Part shown: one piece after another, positions 20,290 to 29,985 of the stretch
Numbering within the stretch: position 1 is the stretch's first letter
Layout: the number at the start of each line of letters is the position of its first letter
DNA from: Trachythela sp. YZ-2020
Lineage: Eukaryota > Cnidaria > Anthozoa > Malacalcyonacea > Clavulariidae
Length of the DNA: 64,000 bases
Assembly: GCA_016169945.1 (NCBI GenBank)
Contig: JADLSH010000393.1
Span: forward strand, 5,349,501 to 5,413,500
Direction of reading: 5' to 3'
Program-made: the position numbers and the translations under genes
The notes under the pieces: generated by a model
Databases searched by the model: none
The model's input: only the letters and a program-made list of their open reading frames with translations
What the model was told of the DNA's origin: nothing

Positions 20290-20389
20290 CGTCAAGTGGT
20301 TTGATGGCGTAGCAGATGGGTTCATCTTCTTTTGAGAAAACAAGGCGACATGGTTTTGTTACTTTTGTACTATTTGCAGTTGTAGCCAT
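20290..20389 (-). CDS. Probable first exon of the same unrecognised gene
   Basis: ATG at 20387-20389 is followed by 33 codons (MATTANSTKVTKPCRLVF, EDEPICYAIKPLD) and a strong donor, G|GTAAGTGAT, at 20289. The ATG is preceded by an AT-rich leader. The splice phase (1) does not fit the exon at 19462 directly, so another small exon must lie between, or the gene has decayed. Confidence 0.4.
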
Positions 20390-21900
20390 TTTAAAACAAG
20401 GGATATGATGTTTGAAGAACTAAATCGTATTAATCTTAACGCTTTCACGACAAGATAGAAAATGGCTTCGGTTTGCATTTTACAAGATGTGTATTATTTT
20501 CATATTTGCCACGCAATTGCGCTATTTTAAAATCTGATTGGCTTGTTTTTCTTCGCAGATTTTTTATTTGCTAATCATGGAAAAGTTTTTTCTCTTTTTT
20601 GGAAAGGGTTTCATGTAAGAGCCAATAAGAAACGATCAACTATTATACCATATAACTATCTTGATTCAAATTAGCCAAGCTAATTTCGCTGCTCACAAAA
20701 GCAGCTAGGAAGTCTTTCGATTCATTGATGGCTGACGGCCATAAAGCTGGTGATGACAAAAGTGTATTAAACAGTATACAAAACATTCTGGATTTTTAGC
20801 AATCCCGCTCGATAGAACTAATCATCATAGTCCATTTTGGTAGGCAAATTTATGATATTGACATTCAAGCCTCTGCATGCAAACGGCTCAAGGCACATAC
20901 ATACAATAAACTTCAAAGATGGGGTTTCGGTTGTATATTCGGTCATTCTCTCTACTCGCAGGCAAAGATTAATACACTTTTGTCATCATCAGCTTTATAT
21001 TAAGCTGTTAGCTACATTGAATCGAAAGAGTTCCTGCTTTTGTGAGCAGCGAAAGCTTGTCTAATCTGAACTGGGTATCAAAATAAGCTCGAAAATAAGG
21101 GCTGTCTTCTTTAAATGCATTTGCCGTAGAATGGTGCAAATAAGAGTGATATAATATGTAGCCAGTAAATTTTGCTAACATAGGGAACATAAGGTAGCTA
21201 GATTTTCAAAGCACACCCGAGTGTCTTAGTTCCAAGACACTGTTTAAATTTGGCACAGCGTGGCACGTTTCAACTGTGTCAATGGCTTTTTTTATGTGTT
21301 TTATAAAACAATCATTCGTCCCAAGAGTGAGGTGGCATATTTGTTACTTCCCGAATAGGTAAAAATAAATAAAAAAGTCTTTTCTTGGCACCGTGTATTA
21401 GCGCTTACGTAAACGGCCAGGAGTGAGAATTTAAAACAATTTCCCTTTATATCTGAAAAACATTACTGTTATAGATAATAATTCATAAATAAGTAATAAA
21501 AAAAATTGTTTATAAAATCAGATTTTTAATTTTATACTATTCCATGCTCCGTCTTTTACTAATAGTCTGAGCAAGGCTAGAAGGCCTACCGCCGAGCTTA
21601 CATATGAAAAAACATGATTTCACGTTAAGTAATAAAATCTATGCGCATAGCAGCGTATAGTTGATCCGCGTAAGAACTGGAAATCAGGCTTAAAACAGCT
21701 TTCTTATATAAATTAAATACTATGATAAATTGACATAAATTATTATCGATAATTAGAATGCATCATCATCCTTTTCCGGCTTCCTACACCTACGATGACC
21801 CATAAATGGAAATGTTCCAGACTAAATAGGCATGGCTTTTAATCCATAAAAACATTTTGATAGTGGCATTGCAAAAAGTAAAATTGGTTACTTTCGAAAC
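20390..21900. other. AT-rich non-coding region
   Basis: No conserved coding frame. 20650-20710 and 21030-21070 share an inverted 'gctgctcacaaaagcagc / gcttttgtgagcagcg' segment, suggesting an inverted-repeat element of about 380 bp between them. Otherwise nothing was recognised. Confidence 0.35.
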
Positions 21901-21908
21901 TATAAAAG
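21901..21908 (+). promoter_or_regulatory. TATA box upstream of small ORF
   Basis: TATAAAAG lies 58 bp before the ATG at 21966, followed by a plausible start region (tcataagacttactctc). Position and sequence fit an RNA polymerase II core promoter. Confidence 0.4.
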
Positions 21909-21965
21909 CCGGTTTACATATTACAACCTCTCATAAGACTTACTCTCTAAAATTCGCTGACAAAA

Positions 21966-22190
21966 ATGGAAACTACAGTGCAACAAGTGGCTGAAATAGA
22001 TTCAAGCGCTATACCTTTAGATTTATCGTCACAAAATTTATATTTTGTACCAATTCAATCGGAAAGTCTGGATAGACCTAGGAACATTGGAAACGAACCC
22101 TGTACAAAACTGCCTCCATTTATGGATACCGTTAAGGAAATGCGCGAAAGATTCGTTGAACATATGAAAAAAGTACAAATGAACGATTAA
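21966..22190 (+). CDS. Small orphan ORF (74 aa) with TATA box and polyA signal
   Basis: METTVQQVAEIDSSAIPLDL... ends in a charged helix (VKEMRERFVEHMKKVQMND). There is no signal peptide, no membrane segment and no family I recognise. Support for it being real is contextual: a TATA box 58 bp upstream, a good start context (aaaaATGG) and AATAAA overlapping the end (22192-22198). It could be a small host gene, or the first ORF of a mobile element whose remainder is gone. Confidence 0.35.
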   Translation: METTVQQVAEIDSSAIPLDLSSQNLYFVPIQSESLDRPRNIGNEPCTKLPPFMDTVKEMRERFVEHMKKVQMND

Positions 22191-22198
22191 AATAAAAA

Positions 22199-23392
22199 TT
22201 GCATAAAACGATGGAAAGACGAAAATAAACAAATTTATGGAGGGAAAGTGGCAAGTGCAGGGACAGCGCAAAGTGTTGTCCCTATTAAAGTGGTGTCCGC
22301 TGTATTTAGAGGTCTCACAGATATCTGACTTCACTTTAATATTCGAGATCTGTCTATCATGATGCGAACAGTTTGTACCAATAAATAGTGTATTGATTCA
22401 CTCTTTTGCTACAATAATCTGCAGTATCGAATGGTATATTTATAATGCAATCCATTTAACTCTTTCTAGACGGTAGCGTCGAATATCAGCTTCCAAAAGC
22501 TGATGACTTTGAGTGCTTGTATCTTTGGCGCCCCTCACCCAAAACGGACGAAAATACCACCAATCGATTACAAATCGATTCAGCAAACACACCTGTTCTT
22601 GGCTAATGCCAAACAAATCGCTAACACATTGTTTTACAGATCTCCGTGAGTTTTAACACCTTTGTAATCTGATATATATCTGATGTATGTATCAATTCGG
22701 TCAAAAGGTCAAATCGCAAAATAAGATCAAGCGCGATTTATGTAAATTCTGACCTTTTAAAACAACTCCTTTTAAGCAAATTTAGTATCAAATTAAACGT
22801 TAACCACCAGTGATTCCGTGTATATATTTCGTGTGCTGTTAAACGGTGATTTGGATCATATATTTTGGATTTTATTTGTGTTGTTGGTTGTCGTGTTGTC
22901 TATATATCGCTACAAATTGTGAACATTGATTTTTGAACATTATCTCACTGACGGTGAGGTGGACTTGTTTGAAACCTTCTCAGTAGTATACCCGTACTGT
23001 GTTCGTGTTATCGTGTCAAGTTTTGAAGTATATTGGTTCAGTGGATCTTAAACTACAATCACTTGAAACTTTTGGCAGTTGGAATTTTTGAATTTATAAT
23101 CAAGTATATAGCGTCGCTCGTCATGGCAACTACCTGTATTCATATATCCATCGTATGAAGTCAAGTTTGTCCTCTGAAATTGTATTTATCTGTCTATCGT
23201 ATCGTTTTGGTTCAATTCTTATTCAAATTGGCTGAGTATTTCTATTTTTATTCTTACTTTTGCTGTTGTATTAATTGTTCTCACGAAGACATTAATCATA
23301 TTTCACTTTGCCTTGGGATTTCCCGTCTATAATGAAGCCCGTGTAATTTGCTGAAGTCTTCAACTGTTCAACCATCACCTTAACTTCCCACC
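22199..23392. other. Non-coding; probably includes the 5' UTR of the next retrotransposon
   Basis: No conserved protein. The last ~500 bp, with a shifted base composition (T-rich, many cgt), directly precede the long ORF at 23393 and most likely form its 5' UTR and internal promoter. The left boundary cannot be fixed. Confidence 0.35.
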
Positions 23393-24865
23393 TTGCATTA
23401 TTGTTCGTCTTTTAAACTAACTACCAATATGATAACCATCAGACTTGTCCTAATTCTCACCCTTTTCCTACTGCTGTTTACTCAACAGAAAATGTCACGA
23501 CCTCTCTACAACGATAAGAGTCTACCCTCCAACGTGATTGTTAGCTCGGAACTTGCCACTTTACCTGACAGAATATGCTCCCTTTGGTGCTTTACCCGTG
23601 ATATTAAATTACGGAAAATTAATTATCCACCGCACCACCGCTATGGCCTAACTTTTCAAGTCAACCGTAGAACTTCGCATGCGTTAATTTGTATTCTCCT
23701 CTCTGGAGATATCTCCTTAAACCCGGGTCCTAATAGACCACATCAACAACCACAGATGCAAAATTTAAAAGGTTATCCTGCAACATGCCTTGTTATTAAT
23801 GCCCGTAGTCTAAAAAGTTTGCACGTAACAAATGGCAAACAAGTATGTAATCTATCTCGTTTTCAAGAGCTTGTTTATTCCGAGACAGCCGATTTGGTGT
23901 GGGTCACAGAAACGTGGCTTACTGAAGACATTGATAACGCTGAAATTCTGCCAACTGGTTATTCAATCTATAGGAAAGACCGCAAAATGCGCAACGGTGG
24001 CAGCGTTCTACTAGCAATCAAAACAGATACATTTAATTCATCTCGAGAACTAGTTAATTCATCTGACCTCGAGGTAACCTCTGTAGAAATAATCACCCAC
24101 TCAAAACTAAAACTGTTAATCTGCTGTTGCTATAGACCACCTAATGCTGAAAAGATCTGGTTAGATAAATTTAACTTGATTTTGGATGATCTGTCGTCTC
24201 GACATGATAATATTATAATTTGTGGTGATTTCAACTTCCCTAAAGTAAACTGGCAATCTCCTGCTGAAACTTTTGGCGCTGATGAAATCTCATTCACAGA
24301 GCAATTGAACGATTTCTACTTAACACAACTTAACACCCTAACTACAAGAGGTGTCAATATACTTGATTTAGTTATCTCCAGTGTACCGAACCAGATAAAT
24401 AACATCACTTTGCTTAATCCAGAAAATAGCGGCTTGTTTACTGATCACTCAGTAATTGTTTTTGATCTAAAAACATCTATTAGAGCGGGTCCTAGGCTAA
24501 ACCGAACAGTTTTGGATTTCCGGGTGGGTGACTTCGATGGCCTTCGATCTGCTTTACAAGCGATTGATCTCTCCACTATAATACAACAAGATTCTAACAT
24601 AAATGTAGATTGGCTGCTGTGGAAAGACACTTTTCTCACAACAGTTAAAAATTTTGTCCCATCTCGAAAGTTTAAGGGAAGAAACTCCCCCCCTTGGTTA
24701 AATGGCAACGTCATCCACGCCTTACGGCAAAAGGAAGCTGTGCGACGAAAGCTTAAAACATCTCCGACTGCTGCCTTAAATACCAAGTTCAGAGAATTAC
24801 GAGCTAACGTTAAGGAAATGGCCGTAAAATATTTTTTTCCTCCCTTGATGTTGACTTCCAACTAA
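23393..24865 (+). CDS. L2/CR1-like retrotransposon, hydrophobic leader + 2A-like motif + APE endonuclease
   Basis: 490 residues. The N-terminus has a strongly hydrophobic stretch (MITIRLVLILTLFLLLFTQQ), then SGDISLNPGP at 23702-23731, a match to the 2A-like motif in which the usual E is S. Next come the endonuclease blocks: VINARSL, WVTETWLTED, GGSVLLAI, CYRPP, ICGDFNFPKVNW, ILDLVIS and FTDHSVI. All catalytic blocks are present. The linker (SPPWLNGNVIHALRQKE) leads to the RT. The frame breaks near 24835 and resumes at 24928. No ORF1 is visible upstream, consistent with single-ORF 2A-bearing elements. The 2A-like segment may cause ribosome skipping or act as a leader. Confidence 0.8.
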   Translation: MHYCSSFKLTTNMITIRLVLILTLFLLLFTQQKMSRPLYNDKSLPSNVIVSSELATLPDRICSLWCFTRDIKLRKINYPPHHRYGLTFQVNRRTSHALICILLSGDISLNPGPNRPHQQPQMQNLKGYPATCLVINARSLKSLHVTNGKQVCNLSRFQELVYSETADLVWVTETWLTEDIDNAEILPTGYSIYRKDRKMRNGGSVLLAIKTDTFNSSRELVNSSDLEVTSVEIITHSKLKLLICCCYRPPNAEKIWLDKFNLILDDLSSRHDNIIICGDFNFPKVNWQSPAETFGADEISFTEQLNDFYLTQLNTLTTRGVNILDLVISSVPNQINNITLLNPENSGLFTDHSVIVFDLKTSIRAGPRLNRTVLDFRVGDFDGLRSALQAIDLSTIIQQDSNINVDWLLWKDTFLTTVKNFVPSRKFKGRNSPPWLNGNVIHALRQKEAVRRKLKTSPTAALNTKFRELRANVKEMAVKYFFPPLMLTSN

Positions 24866-26745
24866 ACCCAAAAATATTTTGGTCGATCTTCAAGCTAACA
24901 AACAAAGAATCCAGCATTCCCGAGTCCATGACGATGGGTAACGCTGATATATCTGTTTCGTCACAAATTCGAACTGCTTCAACCCCAACTACCATCGCGG
25001 AGACATTCAATAACTATTTCTCATCTGTTTTCACGAAAAGTGATTCTGATGTATCTTTGCCTCCTTCCCAACCACCAGTTACAGATTCACTATTATCAAA
25101 CGTCCAATTTACTACAGAAGAAGTTCATAAAACTCTTCTAGCGCTTGATACCAGCAAAGCGACTGGATCTGATAACATCTCTCCTAAACTTTTAAAAGCA
25201 ACTGCCCAGCAGATTGCACCTTCACTAACTAAGCTATTTAATAAATCTGTTAGTTGTGCAGTTGTACCTGATGATTGGAAGCTAGCAAACATTGTACCTG
25301 TGTACAAGAAAGCAGAAAAAGATCAAGTTGAAAACTACCGCCCCATTTCTCTCCTCTCTATAATTTCGAAAGTTCTTGAGCGCTGTGTACTTCGTAACAT
25401 CCGAGATCACTTGGCAGCCTCGATCAATAACTCCCAACATGGTTTTATTCCAGGAAAATCTTGTACTTCCCAGCTGGTGGAAGTACATGACTATATAGGA
25501 TCTTTACTGGATGCTGGTAAACAGACTGACGTGATCTACATGGATATGTCTAAAGCTTTTGATAAAGTTAACCACCAAATCCTTATTCATAAACTTTACA
25601 ACTGCTTTGGCATCTCTGGTAGTTTACTCGGTTGGTTCTCCTCCTACTTGACGAACAGAAGACAACGTGTGACTGTTCTAGGGGCTACTTCGTCTGAAAA
25701 ACCTGTAATGTCTGGAGTCCCTCAAGGTTCTATCCTGGGTCCAATACTCTTTCTCCTTTATGTTAACGACCTACCTGATGTAGTGAATAAATGCAAAAGT
25801 AGCTTCTTTTGCTGACGACACAAAATTATTCAAGTGTGTCGATTCTCACATAGACGCTGTCTCGATTCAAAGTGATCTTGATAATCTTGAGGAGTGGTCG
25901 ACTTCTTCTGGACTTGTATTTAATCAAAATAAATGTAAGTGTCAGAGAATTACTAGGAAAAAGACTACCACCGAATTCCCCTACGTCATCAAAAACAAAA
26001 CGCTCGCAGTAACAACAGAGGAGAAGGATCTTGGCATTTGGGTTACTAGTAATCTGACATGGTCCAAACACACCCTCGATCGATGCGCCGCTGCCAATAG
26101 GATGCTCGGATTCGTACGTAGATCTGCAACGGAAATTACGGATAAAAAGATTCGCCGTGCATTGTATTTGGCAGTTGTACGACCAGCCTTAGCTACGCCA
26201 CTCAGGTGTGGTCGCCGCAGTCGGTCAAGCTCATCAACCGAGTAGAACGTGTTCAACGCCGAGCTTCAAAGTTTATTCTAGGCCTCCCATTCATGTGTGA
26301 CGTATCCTATAAAGACAGACTCATCTCGACAGAACTTCTTCCCCTCTCATATTGGCATGAATATTTAGACTTAATGTTCTTCTTCAAAGCTATTACTGGC
26401 ATTGTATCGATATCTCAAAGTACCTTACCTGAACGTATTGCTCCCGTAAGAGTCACAAGATCATCTGCAAATGTCAACGCAATTTCATTTCGTCAACGAA
26501 AACATAAAACAACAACTTATAATCGCTCATTCTTTCTTCGAACAACTAGAACTTGGAACTCTCTCCCGGAGCATCTAAGGCTTGATAATCTTTCTTTTAT
26601 TCAATTTAAGAGAGGAATATTAGCATACTATTTGACTGCATTACGAGCCTGCTACAACATTGACGATTCACGCACTTGGAAGACTGTCTGTGTCAAATGC
26701 AACACAAGCAGAAGTCTCATCCGACCATTAACTTGCTGTTACTAA
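24866..26745 (+). pseudogene. Same retrotransposon, reverse transcriptase and C-terminus (frameshifted)
   Basis: RT blocks in order: NYRPISLLSIISKVLE, SQHGFIPGKSCTSQL, VIYMDMSKAFDKVNHQ (first Asp) and SGVPQGSILGPILFLLYVND. A one-base shift near 25800 gives ASFADDTKLF (catalytic DD). EEKDLGIWVTSNLTW, MLGFVRRSATE, a one-base loss near 26190, QVWSPQ and RVERVQRRASKFILG follow. It ends RTWNSLPEHLR and a TAA at 26743-26745. At least three indels make it non-functional, but nothing large is missing, so the copy is fairly recent. That stop codon is also the target duplication of the MITE at 26746. Confidence 0.85.
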
Positions 26746-26932
26746 AGGGGCGTTTACACATTGCGATTTTGTCCTGTGCAGTTCGAGTTCTCGTGTATGA
26801 AATTCATATGACGCCAATTCCAGAAATCTGTATTGAGCTGAAATTTAAATGCACTATTTGACGCGTGCCTACTCGATCGCATACACCGAAATGCGAGTCG
26901 TACTCGGCGGATCGCGGTGTGTAAACGTACCT
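26746..26932. mobile_element. 187-bp Harbinger-type MITE with TAA target duplication
   Basis: Ends AGGGGCGTTTACACA and (complement of the right end) AGGTACGTTTACACA, flanked by TAA at 26743-26745 and 26933-26935. The right end is identical to the left terminus of the Harbinger copy at 5056. It is non-coding, hence presumably mobilised by that family's transposase. It landed exactly at the stop codon of the retrotransposon ORF. Confidence 0.8.
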
Positions 26933-26935
26933 TAA

Positions 26936-27112
26936 ATACCCTTATTTCTGTTTTCTATATTTAAATTTATATTTTGTAAAGGGCCCACTGTAATTGGTGT
27001 TAAGCTGTTGTGGTGTCCCAGCTTCTTTTTTTTTATGTATATTGTTTGTCTTAGTGCAATTAATGTATGATGTTTGAAGCGAAGCACAATAAATAAATAA
27101 ATAAATATTTAT
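26936..27112 (+). repeat. 3' UTR and (AATA)n tail of the L2/CR1-like element
   Basis: Continuation of the retrotransposon after the MITE. It ends in gcacaataaataaataaataa (27074-27110), the short tandem tail typical of CR1/L2 3' ends in place of a long poly(A). Confidence 0.6.
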
Positions 27113-27252
27113 TATTATCGTAAACTAATTATATATTCAGTACCTTTGGTCGATTATAACTTCTGTTTTAAAAACCGTGTGATCTTCGCTAATACACCGT
27201 TTTATAGAGCTTTAAAAACAGTACATACTGACCAACTTGTAAAGAAACACAA

Positions 27253-27310
27253 TAAAAATTGACAAAGTTACGGCGAAATTTGAAATGTAGCGTACGGGTC
27301 CAACCGGAAT
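27253..27310 (-). repeat. 57-bp segment shared with the BEL 5' terminal region
   Basis: Nearly identical to 38873-38928 (ttgacaaagttacggcgaaa...gtagcgtacgggtc). Both copies differ outside this block. It may be an LTR end fragment, or a separate short repeat that lies inside both contexts. Confidence 0.45.
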
Positions 27311-28400
27311 TTCAGACAAAAACAACCGGAAAAGGCCCAAACACAAACAAAGACTGTTGCTATGGTTTTTTAAGTGGCCGGAATGAATTCCCCAGGGTAC
27401 AATACCCTATATAAGATATTTTTGTCGGGACTGAAGCGTGTGGGCAAACCATATATAGTCAAACTACGGCAAGTGCGTGCATGCTGGAAAATTCCCGATA
27501 AATAAAAAAAAATTAAAAATAAATATTTCTAAAAGCCGTATCGAACGCACGTTGTACAGCCTAAACAAACAGATAAAAAGCTAAATTTCGACCATTAGAA
27601 GTCTTTCAAGATATTAAAAGATATTAAAGATTGTTTGATTTGAACTGAAGTATGACTGGAGGTATGTTTGGGATTAAACTTTTAGTATTTTTGATTCTGT
27701 AATGTTTAGTCGGCAAAATAGCCCACTGTTAAAAAGCTTATTTTGTAAGGATTCCAATGGTGTTAATTTCATTGCCAGGGGGTAAATATTTTGCAAAGGA
27801 GATCGTACTCAAAGTGCTCTTGCGACAACTTGCGACAACATAATTAAAATGCGACCGACCAGAAAGAGTTAATATATATATGTATTACTTACCGGCTTGG
27901 AGGTCCGTATAGGGAAATGTTTCCCAAGGTCTCAAAAACGGCCCGATCCCCCAGGTGGCGATATATATAAATTTATATAATTTTAAAAACAAAAACATTG
28001 GCTCTATGGATTTAAATCTCTCACGGTCCGTACGGCCTCATACGGACCGCTCGTGTAGCCAATCAGATTGCAGGAAACCCTAGAATAGTGAATTCGGATC
28101 GCAAAAAAACCCTATTTTCTCATGTATTTATATAGAAAAAGACAAATGAAAGTGAAGATGGTACTCACAGCGAAGCTTTAAAAAAGGTATTGAGGTTGAC
28201 AACTTCTGCTGTCAGTAAAACTGCTCGAATCACAATCGTCGGACTCAGGACCTTGGGTACTAAATACCTCATGCATGCATGTAGAATGCAGTTAGTAGTC
28301 ATGATGGATATTATTCTACATAATATATAATCGTATAAATAATAAAGAGCTTAGTGAAACTATATATATCTTCAATGCCTCATCATCAATTGTTTATTAT
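27311..28400. other. Non-coding region with weak inverted repeat
   Basis: No protein recognised. 27900-28070 contains 'aggtccgtatagg' and 'catacggacc' in inverted order near the common 'agccaatcagattgca' segment, which suggests a degenerate foldback element. Confidence 0.35.
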
Positions 28401-28404
28401 ACAG

Positions 28405-28533
28405 CTATTTCAATTAAGGTTGTCCCCAAGCAAAGCGGAAAAGTCGAATACGAGCGTGAAAGGCTTGCTGGGAATCGCCAAAAAATTAATGGACCAAGAA
28501 TTTGACAAACCTCAGTGGATTCCTAAGAAATTA
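28405..28533 (+). CDS. Exon-like segment, inverted duplicate A
   Basis: Open frame LFQLRLSPSKAEKSN...GLLGIAKKLMDQEFDKPQWIPKK after an acceptor-like ttattatacag. It is repeated in reverse orientation at 28895-29024 with about 90% identity (my estimate). The family is unknown. The surrounding sequences differ, so only the exon and a few intron bases are shared. Confidence 0.35.
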
Positions 28534-28894
28534 TATATTTCTCTTTAACAGAGACTTTATGCTTCCTACGATTAGAAGGCATTTTTTAAAATTCCCGTAT
28601 AAGATCTATCTTATAAGAAGATGTTAATTTCTGAAATTTTTTTTTTTTTATATACTACCATACCAAATTAAACAATTATGCAAAACAAAATGATTATTAT
28701 TCGTGACTCCTGTCGATATAACGTAGTGGAAAATGCCTCGAACTTGTTCCATCACAAAATTGTATGTCAGCCATAAATGCCACCTTGAATCATTCACAGC
28801 TCTGAGCCACTGATGCATAAATGTCTCAAAGGAATTACCCACAAAGAACAGTCCACAAAACATTTAATACGTTTCTACTTTGAAATTATTATTG

Positions 28895-29024
28895 CTAATT
28901 TCTTAGGAATCCACTGAGGTTTGTCAAATTCTTGGTCCATTAATATTTTAGCGATTCCCAGCACGCCTTTAGCCCTCGTATTCGGCTTTTCCGCATTGCT
29001 CAGGGACAACCTTAATTGAAATAG
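28895..29024 (-). CDS. Exon-like segment, inverted duplicate B
   Basis: Minus-strand copy of 28405-28533, reading LFQLRLSLSNAEKPNTRAKG, VLGIAKILMDQEFDKPQWIP. The same acceptor (atatacag) lies at 29025-29032. The frame is kept in both copies although they differ at several codons. The product is not recognised. Confidence 0.35.
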
Positions 29025-29039
29025 CTGTATATTGTGCAG

Positions 29040-29114
29040 GAGCTGAAAAGGGTAACTGACAAACTTAAAAAAGAGAAGGGTGCTCATGATATGTTGATGG
29101 AAAAATATAAAGAG
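29040..29114 (+). CDS. Short coiled-coil exon
   Basis: Exactly 25 codons (ELKRVTDKLKKEKGAHDMLM EKYKE) between an acceptor (attgtgcag) and a good donor (GAG|GTGAGC at 29115). Phase is 0 at both ends and there is no stop. It would extend a coiled coil. It could be an exon of the same unknown gene as 28405-28533, or of a transposon. Confidence 0.4.
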
Positions 29115-29527
29115 GTGAGCATGCATATACATAACGCTTCCAAACAATTTTGAATAATTCCAAAGTAGCAATTTCAAAGGAAATATCCATAATTTTGCGG
29201 AATTTACCTATTTTTTCCGCAAAAATTCAATAAATTTCAAAATAAAAGAGATTCTTGTAAAAGTTTTAAAAAAAATTCCATTTTTTTGAGAAAAAGTGTT
29301 AAAATGACATTTAAAAAGATAATTGAATTTTGCGGAATAAAAAATTATCAGCTTATTTTCGTGTTAGTTTAAGATGATTTTGCGAATTACATATATTTCC
29401 TATTCAAAATCAATCAAATTTGAAGAACGGTAAATTAATTTTGTGAAAAATGTTATTTTTTGCAAAATATTGTATGGAACATTCACTAAACATTTTCAAC
29501 TAAAACATTTTAATTGTCTGCAAAAAT

Positions 29528-29985
29528 TGACTCCGAAATTCGGATACCTTTTTTGCTGGAAATGAAATGATTGCCAAAAAATTGAGAAATGATAAGAAAA
29601 GGGAGTCCGAAATTCGGATACCTTGTTTGCTGGCAATGAAATCATTCTAAAAAAATGAAGAATTGACAAGGGGAGTCCGAAATTCGGACACCTTTTCGCT
29701 GGCAATGAAATAATTCTCAAAAAATGGAGAAATGATAAGAAAAGGGAGTCCGAAATTCGGACACGTTTTTGCCGGCAATGAAATAATTGTCAGGAAATGG
29801 TAGGAAAAGAGAGTCCGAAATTCGGACATATTTTCGCTGGCAATGAAATCATTCTAAAAATATGAAGAATTGATAAGAAAGGGGAGTCCGAAATTCGGAC
29901 ACCTTTTTGCCGGCAATGAAATAATTGTCAAGAAATGGAGAAATAATAAGAAAAGGGAGTCCGGACACCTTTTTCGCTGACGCTT
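29528..29985. repeat. Minisatellite, ~72-bp unit, seven copies, with palindromic core
   Basis: Units begin near 29529, 29604, 29674, 29746, 29811, 29884 and 29958. Each carries gagtccgaaattcggacacc, then a tttttcgctggcaatgaaat block and an A-rich spacer. The core GTCCGAAATTCGGAC is a 15-nt palindrome with 7-bp arms around a central A. The first and last units are diverged. Confidence 0.8.

Noticed and set aside
20980..21005. CTGATGA on the minus strand (possible further hammerhead)
   Set aside because: No GAAA at the required spacing and no stems I or III.
24445..24861. 138-codon minus-strand frame
   Set aside because: Antisense shadow of the endonuclease ORF at 23393-24865.
27079..27110. 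AATA repeats as a separate microsatellite
   Set aside because: Better explained as the tandem 3' tail of the retrotransposon.
29528..29985. CRISPR-like array of short repeats with ~50-bp spacers
   Set aside because: The spacers are similar to each other, so this is a plain minisatellite, and the rest of the window is eukaryotic.
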